Source: Luteibacter sp.
Lineage (GTDB): Bacteria > Pseudomonadota > Gammaproteobacteria > Xanthomonadales > Rhodanobacteraceae
Assembly (NCBI RefSeq): GCF_009912395.1
Contig: NZ_WNDO01000012.1
Location: 1-64,000, forward strand
Reading direction: 5' to 3'
DNA length: 64,000 nt
A program made the translations under genes and the position numbers. The notes under the pieces were generated by a model. The model saw only the letters and a program-made list of their open reading frames with translations. It was not told where the DNA came from and made no database searches. Every line of letters begins with the position of its first letter. Position 1 is the first letter of the stretch. Below are positions 16,381 to 25,668 of the stretch, piece by piece.

Positions 16381-16430
16381 TCTGTAGGAGCGCGCTTGCG
16401 CGCGATCGCGCGCAAGCGCGCTCCTACAGA
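16381..16430. repeat. REP-like palindrome, perfect 50-bp copy
   Basis: Two 25-base arms, starting TCTGTAGGAGCGCGCTTGCG, are exact reverse complements with no loop. It is the most perfect of five related copies in the window (others at 18767, 24530, 30174 and 34402), all intergenic. It directly abuts the preceding terminator. Confidence 0.9.
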
Positions 16431-16484
16431 GACGTCATGCTAAAATGGGCGCCTTTGCTCCGTCCCCACAAAGCCGAGGAACCG

Positions 16485-17684
16485 ATGCCGAAGCTCGCCA
16501 CGCGTATGGGCCGCGCCAAGCCCAGTGCGATCATGGTCATTGCCGAAAAGGCCAAGCGCCTGAAAGCGGAGGGCCGCGATATCGTCAGCTTCTCCATCGG
16601 CGTCCCCAACTTCCTTCCCGGCGAGCACGTCTACGCCGCCGCCCGCGAGGCGCTGTCGAAGGACTCTGGCCAGTACGGCAGCAACCGCGGCGCTGACGCG
16701 CTGCTGGATGCATTCTTGAAGCACATCGAGGCGCTGGGCCTCACCGGTTACGGTCGCGAGAACATCAGCACCGGCGTGGGCGCCAAGCAGATCCTCTACA
16801 ACCTGGCCGAGGCCATGCTCGACGAAGGCGACGAAATCGTCTTCCCGGCGCCGTATTGGACTAGCTACCTCGACATCGCCGAAATCGTCGGCGCGAAGAT
16901 CAACATCCTGCCTTGCCCGCCCGAGCAGCATTACAAGCTCACCCCGGCGCAGCTCGAAGAGGCCCTCAAGCGCAAGCCGCGCGTCTTCCTCTTCAACAAT
17001 CCGTCCAATCCCACTGGCATGGTTTATACGCGCGAAGAAATCGCCGCGCTGGCCGATGTGCTGGTGAAGTATCCGGACACCTGGATCATCACCGACGACA
17101 TCTACAACACCATGGTGTTCGACGGGGTGGGTTACCACAATTTCGTGCAGCTTCGTCCCGAGCTGCGCGACCGCACGGTGTTCACCGACTCGCTGTCGAA
17201 GACCTACGGCATGCCGAGCTGGCGCGTGGGCTTCATCGCGGCGCCGGCCGAAGTGGCCAAGGCGGTGACCACGCTCAACTCCAACCACATCACCAGCCTG
17301 CCTGAGGTGGCCACGGCCGCGGCCATTGCCGCGCTGTCGGGTCCGCAGGATATTCCGGCGAAGATGTGCAAGGAGTTCGCGGCCAAGCGCGATCGCGTCT
17401 ACGACGCGCTGGTGTCGATCCCCGGCGTGGTCTGCCCGCGTCCGCAGGGTGCGTTCTACGCTTTCCCTGATATCTCGGTGGCCTTCGGCAAGAAGCACAA
17501 CGGCGTGGAAATCACGGACGACGTCACCTTCTGCGCGGCGCTGCTCGAGGCCAAGGGCGTAGCCTGCGTGCCGGGTTCTGCCTTCGGCGAGCCGCGTTCG
17601 CTGCGCATTTCCTATTCCTGCCCGGACGAGGCGCTCGACAAGGGCATGGCCCGCATCGTCGAGTTCTTCGCCGAGCTTTCCTGA
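16485..17684 (+). CDS. class I/II aminotransferase, aspartate-aminotransferase-like, 399 aa
   Basis: A PLP-dependent aminotransferase. Visible are GVPNFLPGEHVYAAA near residue 40, YGSNRGADALLDAF, FLFNNPSNPTGMVYTREE, TDDIYNTMVF (PLP-phenol Asp and Tyr) and the lysine motif SLSKTYGMPSWRVGF with PLP Lys239. The Arg near the end (SLRISYSC) binds the substrate alpha-carboxylate. Closest in pattern to prokaryotic aspartate/prephenate aminotransferases; substrate choice cannot be fixed from sequence alone. ATG 16485 has GAGGA 4 bases upstream. The frame is open further upstream but there it shadows the cyclophilin gene. It is followed 39 bases later by mdh, with a fresh AAGGAG site. Confidence 0.88.
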   Translation: MPKLATRMGRAKPSAIMVIAEKAKRLKAEGRDIVSFSIGVPNFLPGEHVYAAAREALSKDSGQYGSNRGADALLDAFLKHIEALGLTGYGRENISTGVGAKQILYNLAEAMLDEGDEIVFPAPYWTSYLDIAEIVGAKINILPCPPEQHYKLTPAQLEEALKRKPRVFLFNNPSNPTGMVYTREEIAALADVLVKYPDTWIITDDIYNTMVFDGVGYHNFVQLRPELRDRTVFTDSLSKTYGMPSWRVGFIAAPAEVAKAVTTLNSNHITSLPEVATAAAIAALSGPQDIPAKMCKEFAAKRDRVYDALVSIPGVVCPRPQGAFYAFPDISVAFGKKHNGVEITDDVTFCAALLEAKGVACVPGSAFGEPRSLRISYSCPDEALDKGMARIVEFFAELS

Positions 17685-17723
17685 TCGTCAGTCCAAAAGC
17701 GATATTCCTTAAGGAGTCGAAAG

Positions 17724-18710
17724 ATGAAAGCACCCGTTCGCGTTGCCGTGACCGGCGCAGCCGGCCAGATCGGTTATGCCCTCCTGTTCCGTATCGCCGC
17801 CGGCGACATGCTGGGTCCCGACCAGCCGGTCATCCTGCACCTGCTCGAAATCACCCCGGCGTTGCCGGCCCTCCAGGGCGTGGTGATGGAGCTCAACGAT
17901 TGCGCGTTCCCGACGCTCGCGGGCGTGGTCGCCACCGATGACGTCAACGTCGCCTTCAAGGACGTCGACTACGCCCTGCTCGTCGGCGCGCGTCCGCGCG
18001 GCCCGGGCATGGAGCGCAAGGATCTGCTCGAAGCCAACGGCGCCATCTTCGGTCCGCAGGGCAAGGCCCTCAACGACCACGCCAAGCGCGACGTGCGCGT
18101 GCTGGTCGTCGGCAACCCGGCCAACACCAACGCCCTCATCGCCCAGCAGAACGCTCCGGACCTCGATCCGAAGTGCTTCACCGCGATGGTCCGCCTCGAC
18201 CACAACCGCGCGCTGTCGCAGCTGGCCGAGAAGACCGGTACGCATTCGACCGACATCAAGAAGCTCACCATCTGGGGCAACCACAGCTCCACCCAGTACC
18301 CGGACCTGCACACCACCACGGTGAAGGGCAAGGCGGCGCTGGAGCAGGTCGACCAGGCTTGGTACGAGAGCGACTTCATCCCGACCGTGCAGCAGCGCGG
18401 CGCCGCCATCATCAAGGCTCGTGGTGCTTCGTCGGCCGCATCGGCTGCCTCGGCCGCCATCGACCACATGCGTGACTGGACCCTCGGCACCGCCGAAGGC
18501 GATTGGGTTTCCATGGCGATCCCGTCCGACGGTTCGTACGGCGTCGAGCCGGGTGTGATCTTCGGCTACCCGGTCACCGTGAAGGATGGCAAGTACGCCA
18601 TTGTCCAGGGTCTGGCGATCAACGCGTTCTCGCAGGCGCGCATCGACGCGACCGAAAAGGAACTGCGCGAAGAGCGCGCTGGCGTCGAGCACCTGTTCGC
18701 CAAGAAGTAA
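17724..18710 (+). CDS. mdh: malate dehydrogenase, 328 aa
   Basis: Oxidises malate to oxaloacetate with NAD in the TCA cycle. The NAD-binding motif [15 protein letters not shown] sits at residues 10-24, followed by [16 protein letters not shown] (mobile loop Arg pair), [12 protein letters not shown] and the catalytic His187 in [13 protein letters not shown]. Length and motifs match the cytosolic-type MDH of proteobacteria and actinobacteria rather than the shorter E. coli type. AAGGAG precedes the ATG by 8 bases. It ends in a strong terminator. The aminotransferase just upstream uses or makes oxaloacetate if it is AspC-like, which would fit co-transcription. Confidence 0.97.
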   Translation: MKAPVRVAVTGAAGQIGYALLFRIAAGDMLGPDQPVILHLLEITPALPALQGVVMELNDCAFPTLAGVVATDDVNVAFKDVDYALLVGARPRGPGMERKDLLEANGAIFGPQGKALNDHAKRDVRVLVVGNPANTNALIAQQNAPDLDPKCFTAMVRLDHNRALSQLAEKTGTHSTDIKKLTIWGNHSSTQYPDLHTTTVKGKAALEQVDQAWYESDFIPTVQQRGAAIIKARGASSAASAASAAIDHMRDWTLGTAEGDWVSMAIPSDGSYGVEPGVIFGYPVTVKDGKYAIVQGLAINAFSQARIDATEKELREERAGVEHLFAKK

Positions 18711-18728
18711 TCCTTCTTCGGTGCAATG

Positions 18729-18762
18729 AAAAAGGCCGCGTCTCACGACGCGGCCTTTTTTT
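18729..18762 (+). terminator. intrinsic terminator of mdh
   Basis: AAAAAGGCCGCGTC / GACGCGGCCTTTTT with loop TCAC and seven Ts. Confidence 0.9.
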
Positions 18763-18766
18763 GTTT

Positions 18767-18837
18767 CTGTAGGAGCGCGCTTGCGCGCGACCGGGGGTGA
18801 CCATGCATCCGGTCGCGCGCAAGGCGCGCTCCTACAG
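18767..18837. repeat. REP-like palindrome, copy 2
   Basis: Arms CTGTAGGAGCGCGCTTGCGC-GCGACCGG and the reverse complement, with one base inserted in the right arm, around a loop of about 15 bases. It lies between convergent mdh and gnd and ends 5 bases from the gnd stop codon. Confidence 0.85.
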
Positions 18838-18842
18838 TTACA

Positions 18843-19847
18843 TCAGGAGTGCTCGCCTTCCTTCGGCGGCGTGCCACGACCTTCGATGTGTCCACCGAAG
18901 CCCATGCGCATCGCGGAGAGCAGGCGCTCGGCGTAGGTGTGGTCCTGGCGCGAGCGGAAACGGGCGAAGAGGGCGGAGGTGAGCACCTCGGCCGGCACGG
19001 CTTCCTCGATGGCGGCGTTGACGGTCCAGCGGCCTTCGCCGGAGTCGTTGACGTAGCCGGAGTAGTTGTCCAGCTCCGGGCCCTTGGCCAGGGCGCTGGC
19101 CGTGAGGTCGAGCAGCCAGGACGACACGACGCTGCCGCGACGCCAGACTTCGGCGATGTCGGCCATGTCGAGGTCGTAGCGCTCGCGCTCCGGCAGCTGG
19201 GTGCCGTTGCGGTTCTTCAGGATGTCGAAGCCTTCCGCAAACGACTGCATCATGCCGTACTCGATGCCGTTGTGGATCATCTTGACGAAGTGACCCGCAC
19301 CGGCCGGGCCGGCGTGCATGTAGCCGTTCTCGACACGCGCGTCGCGGCCTTCGCGGCCTTCGGTGCGCGGAATGTCACCGGCGCCCGGGGCGAGGGTTTT
19401 GAAGATGGGGTCGAGGTAGTCGACCGTGGGCTTGTCGCCCCCGATCATCATGCAGTAGCCGCGATCCAGGCCCCACACGCCGCCGGAGGTGCCGACGTCG
19501 ACGTAATGCTGGCCCTTGGTGGCCAGTTCCTCGGCGCGACGGGCGTCGTCCTTGTAGAAGGTGTTGCCGCCGTCGATGACGATGTCGTCCTTGCCCAGCA
19601 AGCCGGACAGGGTCTGGATCGTGTTCTCGGTGATCTCGCCGGCTGGCAGCATCACCCAGACGACCTTGGGCGAGGGCAGGGCCTTGACCAGGGCCTCGAG
19701 CGATTCGACCGCTTCGCCGCCGTCTTTCGCCAGAGCGGCACGGGCGTCCGCGTTGTTGTCGTAGACGACGGTCTGGTGACCGTCCCTCATGAGGCGGCGG
19801 GCGATGTTGCCGCCCATGCGGCCCAGACCGATCAAACCGATTTTCAT
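18843..19847 (-). CDS. gnd: 6-phosphogluconate dehydrogenase (short, YqeC/GndA type), 334 aa
   Basis: Oxidatively decarboxylates 6-phosphogluconate to ribulose-5-phosphate. It starts [20 protein letters not shown] (NAD(P) Rossmann motif at residues 5-15). [20 protein letters not shown] carries the substrate-binding SGG-G motif, and [20 protein letters not shown] has the catalytic Lys and the HN-IEYG block. The length of about 330 is the short dimer-type enzyme, usually NAD-preferring, not the 470-residue form. ATG 19847 has GAGGA 8 bases upstream; a longer reading to 19907 lacks support. It is monocistronic, convergent with mdh. Confidence 0.93.
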   Translation of the reverse strand: MKIGLIGLGRMGGNIARRLMRDGHQTVVYDNNADARAALAKDGGEAVESLEALVKALPSPKVVWVMLPAGEITENTIQTLSGLLGKDDIVIDGGNTFYKDDARRAEELATKGQHYVDVGTSGGVWGLDRGYCMMIGGDKPTVDYLDPIFKTLAPGAGDIPRTEGREGRDARVENGYMHAGPAGAGHFVKMIHNGIEYGMMQSFAEGFDILKNRNGTQLPERERYDLDMADIAEVWRRGSVVSSWLLDLTASALAKGPELDNYSGYVNDSGEGRWTVNAAIEEAVPAEVLTSALFARFRSRQDHTYAERLLSAMRMGFGGHIEGRGTPPKEGEHS

Positions 19848-20067
19848 GCGTGGGGTCCTCGATGGATTCAACGGGAGGGGATATGCGGTCCGCGGAGCGG
19901 TATGCAAGCCATAAAGGAGATTATCGCTCCAATCGTGGCAAATCGGGAAAAATCGCGACTTTGTAACCGATGGCGAGCGAAAATTTCGTCATGCTCCCTG
20001 ACTTTCGGCACGGTGGGCTGTTTCATCGCGAGGGGTACGCTGGGGTGTCGTCTACAGGGTGTTACCA

Positions 20068-21999
20068 ATGAACTACGCTGCCCGCCTCTCCCTCGCCGCC
20101 ATGGCTATCGCGGGGGCGCTCGGCGCCTCGGCCGCGACCTACGATCCACGCGAGACCTTCGCTCCCTTCGCCTGGCCGCAGCCGGTCACGGCCTATCGCT
20201 CGGGTAGCGGCATGCCCGGTCCGTTGTATTGGCAGAACCATGCCGACTACGACCTGGCCGCCACGCTCGATCCGGCCAAGGGCACGCTGGTGGGTAACGC
20301 CACCATTCATTACACGAACAACAGCCCCGACGCGCTCGACGTGCTCTGGCTGCAACTGGACGAGAACCGCTTCACCGCCGACGCGCGCGGCAACTTCACC
20401 TCGGGCAAGATGCCGTCGCGCCATACCGATGGCTATCGCATCGCCACGGTGACAGTGGAGCAGGGCGGTAAGACGCAGAAGGCGAGCTATGTGGTGTCTG
20501 ACACGCGCATGCAGGTGCGCCTGCCGCAGCCGCTGCCGGCGCGCGGCGGCACGCTGTCGCTGACCATCGCATATTCCTACGACCTTCCTGGCGACTTCGG
20601 TGGTCGCACGGGCTTCGCGCCGTCGAAGAACGGCAACATCTACGAGATGGCGCAGTGGTATCCGCGTATGTGCGTCTACGACGACCTGCGTGGCTGGGAT
20701 ACCGCGCCCTACCTCAACAGCGAGTTCTATCTCGAATACGGCGACTTCCATTACGCGATCACCGTGCCCTCCGACATGATCGTGGCCGGTTCGGGTGAGC
20801 TGGTGAATCCCGAGGACGTGCTCACGAATTCGCAGCGCGAGCGCCTGGCGAAGGCCCGCGAGAGCGACGCCACGGTGATGATCCGCACGCCGGCGGAGGT
20901 GACCGACCCCGCCAGCCGTCCGAAGCGGGGCGGTACGCTCACCTGGAAGTTCCGCATGCAGAACACGCGCGACGTGGCCTTCGGAGCATCCACCGCCTAT
21001 GTGTGGGACGCGGCGCGGATCAACCTGCCCGAGGGGCGCAAGGCGCTGGCGATGTCGGTGTATCCGGTGGAAAGCTCCGGCAAAGAATCATGGAGCCGCT
21101 CCACGGAGTACATGAAGGCGGCGGTCGAGCACTTCTCGGAGAAGTGGTATCCCTACCCGTATCCGGTGGCGGTGAACGAGGGTGGCTCCGCCGCCAGTGG
21201 CATGGAGTATCCGGGCCTGGTCTTCGACCCCATGGAAGCCTCGCCGAAGGAACTGCACATGGTCACGGCCCACGAGATCGGCCATACCTGGTTCCCGATG
21301 ATCGTCGGCACCGACGAGCGTCGCAACGCGTGGATGGACGAGGGTTTCAACACCTTCATCGATGTCTACGAGGCTGATGCCTTCCACAAGGGCGAGTTCG
21401 CTCCCAAGCGCGACGGTGAGTACGCGCCCAAGGGCGGGAACCCGGTGGACGAGATCCTGCCGCTGCTGGCCGACCGGAACGCGCCCCCGCTGTTGATCGG
21501 CGCCGACATGGTCAAGGAGAAGTACCGCCACCCCGCCACGTACTTCAAGTCGGCGCTGGGCCTGGTGCTGTTGCGCGAGCAGATCATCGGCCCGGAGCGT
21601 TTCGATCCGGCATTTCGCAAGTACATCGCCACCTGGGCCTACAAGCATCCCACGCCGTCGGATTTCTTCCGACTGATGGAGAGCGAGGCGGGCGAGGACC
21701 TGTCCTGGTTCTGGCGTGGCTGGTACGCCAACAACTGGGAATTGGATATGGCCGTGATGGGGGTGGACGGCAACACCGTCACCGTCGAGAATCGCGACCA
21801 GCTGGTGATGCCGGCGACGCTGCGGGTGACCTTCGACGACAAGTCCACCCGTGACATCCGCATCCCCGTGGAGACCTGGCAGCAGCACACCTCGTTCGGC
21901 GTGGTGGTGCCGGGCAAGGGGCGTATCGTGGCCGCCACGATCGACCCCGATCACCGCATTCCCGATCGCGACCGCTCCAACGACACCTGGCCCCGCTGA
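20068..21999 (+). CDS. M1-family metallopeptidase, exported, 643 aa
   Basis: A zinc aminopeptidase-like enzyme. The signal peptide is LSLAAMAIAGALGASA with cleavage before ATYDP. The zinc site is complete: H402-E403-x-x-H406 in AHEIGHTWFP and E425 in MDEGFNTF, 18 residues after the second His, the M1 spacing. GGSAASGMEYPGLVF upstream corresponds to the substrate-binding GxMEN-type loop in the variant form (GMEYP). It is likely periplasmic. ATG 20068 has CAGGGT upstream; GTG 20059 is an alternative. The Pr6Pr gene follows after 8 bases. Confidence 0.92.
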   Translation: MNYAARLSLAAMAIAGALGASAATYDPRETFAPFAWPQPVTAYRSGSGMPGPLYWQNHADYDLAATLDPAKGTLVGNATIHYTNNSPDALDVLWLQLDENRFTADARGNFTSGKMPSRHTDGYRIATVTVEQGGKTQKASYVVSDTRMQVRLPQPLPARGGTLSLTIAYSYDLPGDFGGRTGFAPSKNGNIYEMAQWYPRMCVYDDLRGWDTAPYLNSEFYLEYGDFHYAITVPSDMIVAGSGELVNPEDVLTNSQRERLAKARESDATVMIRTPAEVTDPASRPKRGGTLTWKFRMQNTRDVAFGASTAYVWDAARINLPEGRKALAMSVYPVESSGKESWSRSTEYMKAAVEHFSEKWYPYPYPVAVNEGGSAASGMEYPGLVFDPMEASPKELHMVTAHEIGHTWFPMIVGTDERRNAWMDEGFNTFIDVYEADAFHKGEFAPKRDGEYAPKGGNPVDEILPLLADRNAPPLLIGADMVKEKYRHPATYFKSALGLVLLREQIIGPERFDPAFRKYIATWAYKHPTPSDFFRLMESEAGEDLSWFWRGWYANNWELDMAVMGVDGNTVTVENRDQLVMPATLRVTFDDKSTRDIRIPVETWQQHTSFGVVVPGKGRIVAATIDPDHRIPDRDRSNDTWPR

Positions 22000-22007
22000 C
22001 CCGACAC

Positions 22008-22646
22008 ATGTCTCCCCGTACCGCCGCCTCCCACCTGTTCGCCATGATCCTCGCCGCGGTGGCGTGGCCGACCCTGCTCTTGCAGTACTGGCTGACCATC
22101 TAGTCGGGCCCGTTGGGCGAGGTGACGGTACGGTACTTCAGCTTTTTCACCATCCTGTCGAACGTGCTCGTGGGGCTGGTGGCCGCCGCGGCGGCCATCG
22201 GTGGCAGCTGGGCCCCGTTGCGTGTGCTGCGCACGCCGGGCGCGCGCGGGCTGGCGGCCGTGTCGATCATGGTCACCTGCCTGGTCTACGCCACCATGCT
22301 TCAGGGTTTGTGGCATCCGCTCGGCGCACAGTTGTTGGCCGATCGCTCGCTGCATTACGTCGTGCCATTGCTCTACATGGCGTGGTGGATGGCGGTACTG
22401 CCGCACGGCACGCTGGCCTGGCCGCATGCCCTGCGCTGGCTGCTGTTCCCCCTCGTGTTCGCCGTATGGACGCTTAGCCGCGGCGCGCTGGTCCACGAAT
22501 ACCCCTATCCCTTTCTCGATGTCGACCGGCTCGGGTATTCGCAGGTGCTGCTCGATTGCCTGGCGGTCGGCGCGCTGTTCCTGGCGCTGGGCTTTGGGCT
22601 GGTGGCGATCGACCGCGCGCTGGCGCGTCGCCCCGCACTGACCTGA
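22008..22646 (+). pseudogene. Pr6Pr-family membrane protein interrupted by in-frame TAG
   Basis: A single frame from ATG 22008 to TGA 22646 encodes a multi-spanning membrane protein of 212 codons. The first helix (FAMILAAVAWPTLLLQYWLTI) is followed by TAG at codon 32 (22101-22103), then SGPLGEVTVRYFSFFTILSN, the family signature R/L-Y-FSFFTILSN. Helices with LYMAWWM and HEYPYPFLDVDRLGY, the conserved late block, complete it. Related proteins usually have a polar residue such as Gln where the stop sits. The part after the stop could start at TTG 22113 but would lack helix 1. It is probably cotranscribed with the M1 peptidase. The function of the family is unknown. Confidence 0.75.
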
Positions 22647-22689
22647 GCCTGCACGTGCCCGCGACGGCAGGCGGGCTTACAATGACCGC

Positions 22690-24522
22690 ATGATCTATCG
22701 CTGGTTCGAATCCCTGATCGACATTTTCCGGGAGGCGCCCGACGCCACCCCGCCGACGAGTGTCGTCCGTTTTTACGCTTACTACCTGCGTCAGGTCTGG
22801 AAGATCTTCGCCTGGGCGCTGGCTGTCGGCCTTGCGGTGGCGTTGATCGAGGTCGCGCTGTTCGACTTTCTGGGTCGCGTGGTGGACATGGCGCAGAACA
22901 CCGCACCGTCCGCCTTTTTCCCGACCCACTGGAAAGCGCTGCTCTGGATGGGTTTCGTGGTGGTCGTGCTGCGTCCGCTGTCCATCGGCCTGCACAACCT
23001 GCTGGTGAACCAGGCCCTAGCGCCCGGCATGACCAACATGATCCGCTGGCAGCAGCACCGCTACGTGCTCAAGCAGAGCCTGTCGTTCTTCCAGAACGAT
23101 TTCGCCGGCCGTATCGCCAATCGCATCATGCAGACGGCGCCGTCGCTGCGCGAATCCGCCGTGCAGGTGGTGGACGCGCTCTGGTACGTCACCGTCTACG
23201 CGGGCACCTCGATCTACCTGTTGGCCAAGGCCGATCTATGGCTCGCCGCGCCGCTGGTGGTGTGGATCGTGGGATACGTGGGCATGCTCGTCTACTTCGT
23301 GCCGCGTGTTAAGGATCGTTCGTGGCACGCCTCGGAGGCGCGCTCGAAGGTGATGGGGCGCATCGTCGACGGCTACAGCAACATCATGACGCTGAAGCTG
23401 TTCGCGCATACCAATCGCGAGGAATCGTATGCCCGCGAGGCGATGACCGAGCTGACCGGCAAGGTGCGCACGCAGAACCGCATGATCACCTCGATGGACC
23501 TGTCGATCACCACGCTCAATGGCTTCCTCATCGCTGGTACGAGCCTGCTGGCGCTGTGGCTCTGGTCGCGTGGCACGGTGTCCACGGGACAGGTCGCGCT
23601 GGCGGTGGGCCTGGTGATCCGCATCAACAACATGTCCGGCTGGATCATGTGGGTGGTCAACGGCATCTTCGATAACGTCGGCACGGTGCAGGACGGCATC
23701 ACGACCATTTCCCGCGAGCGTACCGTGGTCGACCGTCCGGATGCGCAGCCGCTACGCGTGCCGCACGGCGAGGTGCGCTTCGACGACATCCATTTCCATT
23801 ATGGCAAGGCGGGTGGCGTCATCGGTGGGCTCGACCTCATCGTGCGGCCGGGTGAGAAGATCGGCCTGGTGGGTCCGTCGGGTGCGGGCAAGTCGACGCT
23901 GGTCAACGTCATGCTGCGTCTGTACGACCTGGAAGGCGGGCATATCTATATCGATGGGCAGGACATCGCCCGCGTCAGCCAGGAATCGCTGCGCTCGCAT
24001 ATCGGTGTCGTCACCCAGGACACCTCGCTGCTGCACCGGTCCATTCGCGACAATCTGCTCTATGGACGTCCTGACGCGAGCGAGGAGGACATGCTTTCCG
24101 CTGTCCGCAGGGCGCGCGCGGATGAGTTCGTGCCCGGGCTGGTCGACGGGGAAGGGCGTACGGGCTTCGACGCGCACGCTGGCGAGCGTGGCGTGAAGTT
24201 GTCTGGCGGCCAGCGCCAGCGCATCGCCATTGCCCGCGTGTTGCTCAAGGACGCGCCGATTCTCGTCCTCGACGAGGCGACCTCGGCGCTGGATTCCGAG
24301 GCCGAGGCCGCGATCCAGGAAAGCCTGGAGACCCTGATGCAGGGCAAGACGGTGATCGCCATCGCGCACCGCCTGTCCACCATCGCGCGGATGGATCGTC
24401 TGGTGGTGATGGACAAGGGCGCCATCGTCGAAAGCGGCACGCATGCGGAACTGATCGCGAAGGGCGGTCTTTATGCGCGCCTCTGGGCGCATCAGACAGG
24501 CGGCTTCGTGGGCGTCGATTGA
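22690..24522 (+). CDS. ABC exporter, fused TM and ATPase domains, 610 aa
   Basis: The N-terminal half is a type IV exporter membrane domain (about residues 35-340, five to six helices, e.g. IFAWALAVGLAVALIEVALF). The C-terminal ATPase domain has Walker A GPSGAGKST, a Q-loop near GVVTQDTSLL, the signature LSGGQRQRIAIARV, Walker B ILVLDEATSALDSEA and the H-loop AIAHRLST. This half-transporter would act as a homodimer in the inner membrane, MsbA/lipid-A-exporter-like in layout; the substrate is unknown. A -10-like TACAAT at 22678-22683 is only 6 bases before the ATG and no ribosome site is evident, so the mRNA may be leaderless. Confidence 0.93.
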   Translation: MIYRWFESLIDIFREAPDATPPTSVVRFYAYYLRQVWKIFAWALAVGLAVALIEVALFDFLGRVVDMAQNTAPSAFFPTHWKALLWMGFVVVVLRPLSIGLHNLLVNQALAPGMTNMIRWQQHRYVLKQSLSFFQNDFAGRIANRIMQTAPSLRESAVQVVDALWYVTVYAGTSIYLLAKADLWLAAPLVVWIVGYVGMLVYFVPRVKDRSWHASEARSKVMGRIVDGYSNIMTLKLFAHTNREESYAREAMTELTGKVRTQNRMITSMDLSITTLNGFLIAGTSLLALWLWSRGTVSTGQVALAVGLVIRINNMSGWIMWVVNGIFDNVGTVQDGITTISRERTVVDRPDAQPLRVPHGEVRFDDIHFHYGKAGGVIGGLDLIVRPGEKIGLVGPSGAGKSTLVNVMLRLYDLEGGHIYIDGQDIARVSQESLRSHIGVVTQDTSLLHRSIRDNLLYGRPDASEEDMLSAVRRARADEFVPGLVDGEGRTGFDAHAGERGVKLSGGQRQRIAIARVLLKDAPILVLDEATSALDSEAEAAIQESLETLMQGKTVIAIAHRLSTIARMDRLVVMDKGAIVESGTHAELIAKGGLYARLWAHQTGGFVGVD

Positions 24523-24529
24523 CCCCGCA

Positions 24530-24683
24530 CTGTAGGAGCGCGCTTGCGCGCGAACCCTCGGGATATCGTTTTCGAATGAAGCGTTGCGATAGGGTTGGCC
24601 GGCTTCAACGCTCGCCCGACAAAACGCAAGGCATCATTCGCCGTGGCAGGGTTGAGGGTTCGCGCGCAAGCGCGCTCCTACAG
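24530..24683. repeat. 154-bp hairpin element with REP-type ends, copy 3
   Basis: The ends are the same CTGTAGGAGCGCGC palindrome arms seen elsewhere, here extended by CGAACCCTC and GAGGGTTCG and separated by about 95 bases. The inner parts also mirror each other: a CGAATGA-GC-TTGCG block near 24572-24588 and its near-complement near 24626-24641. The whole unit could fold into one long imperfect hairpin, like a non-autonomous MITE/BIME. It lies between convergent genes. Confidence 0.75.
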
Positions 24684-24690
24684 TGCTCGG

Positions 24691-25572
24691 TCACGTGACC
24701 CTTGGCTCCAGCGCCTCTCGCTCCACCCAGGCGATGAACGCCATCGCGGCGGCCGTCGGCGGGCGGTGGGCCGAGTGGACCACGTAATAGGCGTAGCGCG
24801 TCGGTAGCTCCGGGCCGGGCAGGCGGACCAGTCGGCCATCGGTGAGGTGCGCGGTGGCGAGTCGGGTGCGTGCGAGTACGGCGCCGAGGCCTGTGGCCGC
24901 GGCGTTCAGGCCGTCCGCCGAGTCGCTGATGGTGTGCATGGTGCCCCCGCGCGGATAGCGCACGTTCGCCGCGCGGAACCATTCGCGCCAGCCTTCGGGG
25001 GCGATATCCGTCAGCAGGGGCAGGGTGCCGACGTCCTCGGGCGTGCGGACCCGTGCCGCCAGCTCGGGCGACGCCAGCGGCTGGAGGGAATCGTCCATGA
25101 GGAAGCGAGAGGTCAGGCCGGGCCACTGGCCGAGCCCGTAGCGGATGCCCAGGTCCGGACCGCCTTCGTCGAAACGCACCAGCGAGCGATCGTTGTCGAT
25201 GGACAGGCGCACGGTGGGGTGGGCCTCGACGAAGCGGCGCAGTCGGGGCATCAACCAGCTCGCGCCGAGCGACGGCAGGATGCTGATCCGCACGCCGTTA
25301 TCGCGTCGGTGCTGGCGCAGACCATCCAGCACGGCCTCCACCTCGGCCAGGGCCGAGCCGGCGGCATCGGCCAGCAGGCGGCCTTCCGGGGTAAGCACCA
25401 CGCCACGGGCATGGCGCTGGAACAGGCTCACCCCCAGCGAGGCCTCGAGCTTGCGCACGTGATGGCTGACCGCGCTGGCGGTCAGGTGCAGTTCCTCGGC
25501 CGCATGGGCGAAGTTCTGGTGCCGGGCGGCGGAGGCGAAGGCGGCGAGGGCGGGCAGGAGGGCGGATCGCAT
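24691..25572 (-). CDS. LysR-family regulator, GcvA-like, 293 aa
   Basis: N-terminal winged helix-turn-helix: FASAARHQNFAHAAEELHLT with SAVSHHVRKLEASLGVSLFQ. The effector-binding domain includes LPSLGASWLMPRLRRF. The ASWL-PRL-RF pattern and the SAVS(H/Q) helix are typical of the GcvA subgroup. I took ATG 25572 (MRSALLPALAAFASAARH) as the start because the HTH begins shortly after; an upstream ATG at 25641 would add 23 unlikely residues. It is divergent from the EamA transporter gene 97 bases away, the usual arrangement for a LysR regulator controlling its neighbour; that link is inference. Confidence 0.9.
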   Translation of the reverse strand: MRSALLPALAAFASAARHQNFAHAAEELHLTASAVSHHVRKLEASLGVSLFQRHARGVVLTPEGRLLADAAGSALAEVEAVLDGLRQHRRDNGVRISILPSLGASWLMPRLRRFVEAHPTVRLSIDNDRSLVRFDEGGPDLGIRYGLGQWPGLTSRFLMDDSLQPLASPELAARVRTPEDVGTLPLLTDIAPEGWREWFRAANVRYPRGGTMHTISDSADGLNAAATGLGAVLARTRLATAHLTDGRLVRLPGPELPTRYAYYVVHSAHRPPTAAAMAFIAWVEREALEPRVT

Positions 25573-25668
25573 GAGACATGAATCATTTGAAGGGCTGGCT
25601 TGCAAAGAATGCGCTTGCGAGACGCAATGTTCCAGCGACAATGAGCCTCAGCCACAAATGAGGTTCAT

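Noticed and set aside
16381-16430. The 50-bp palindrome as a transcription terminator
   Set aside because: No T-run follows, a proper terminator lies just before it, and the same arm recurs in other gaps; it is a REP-type repeat.
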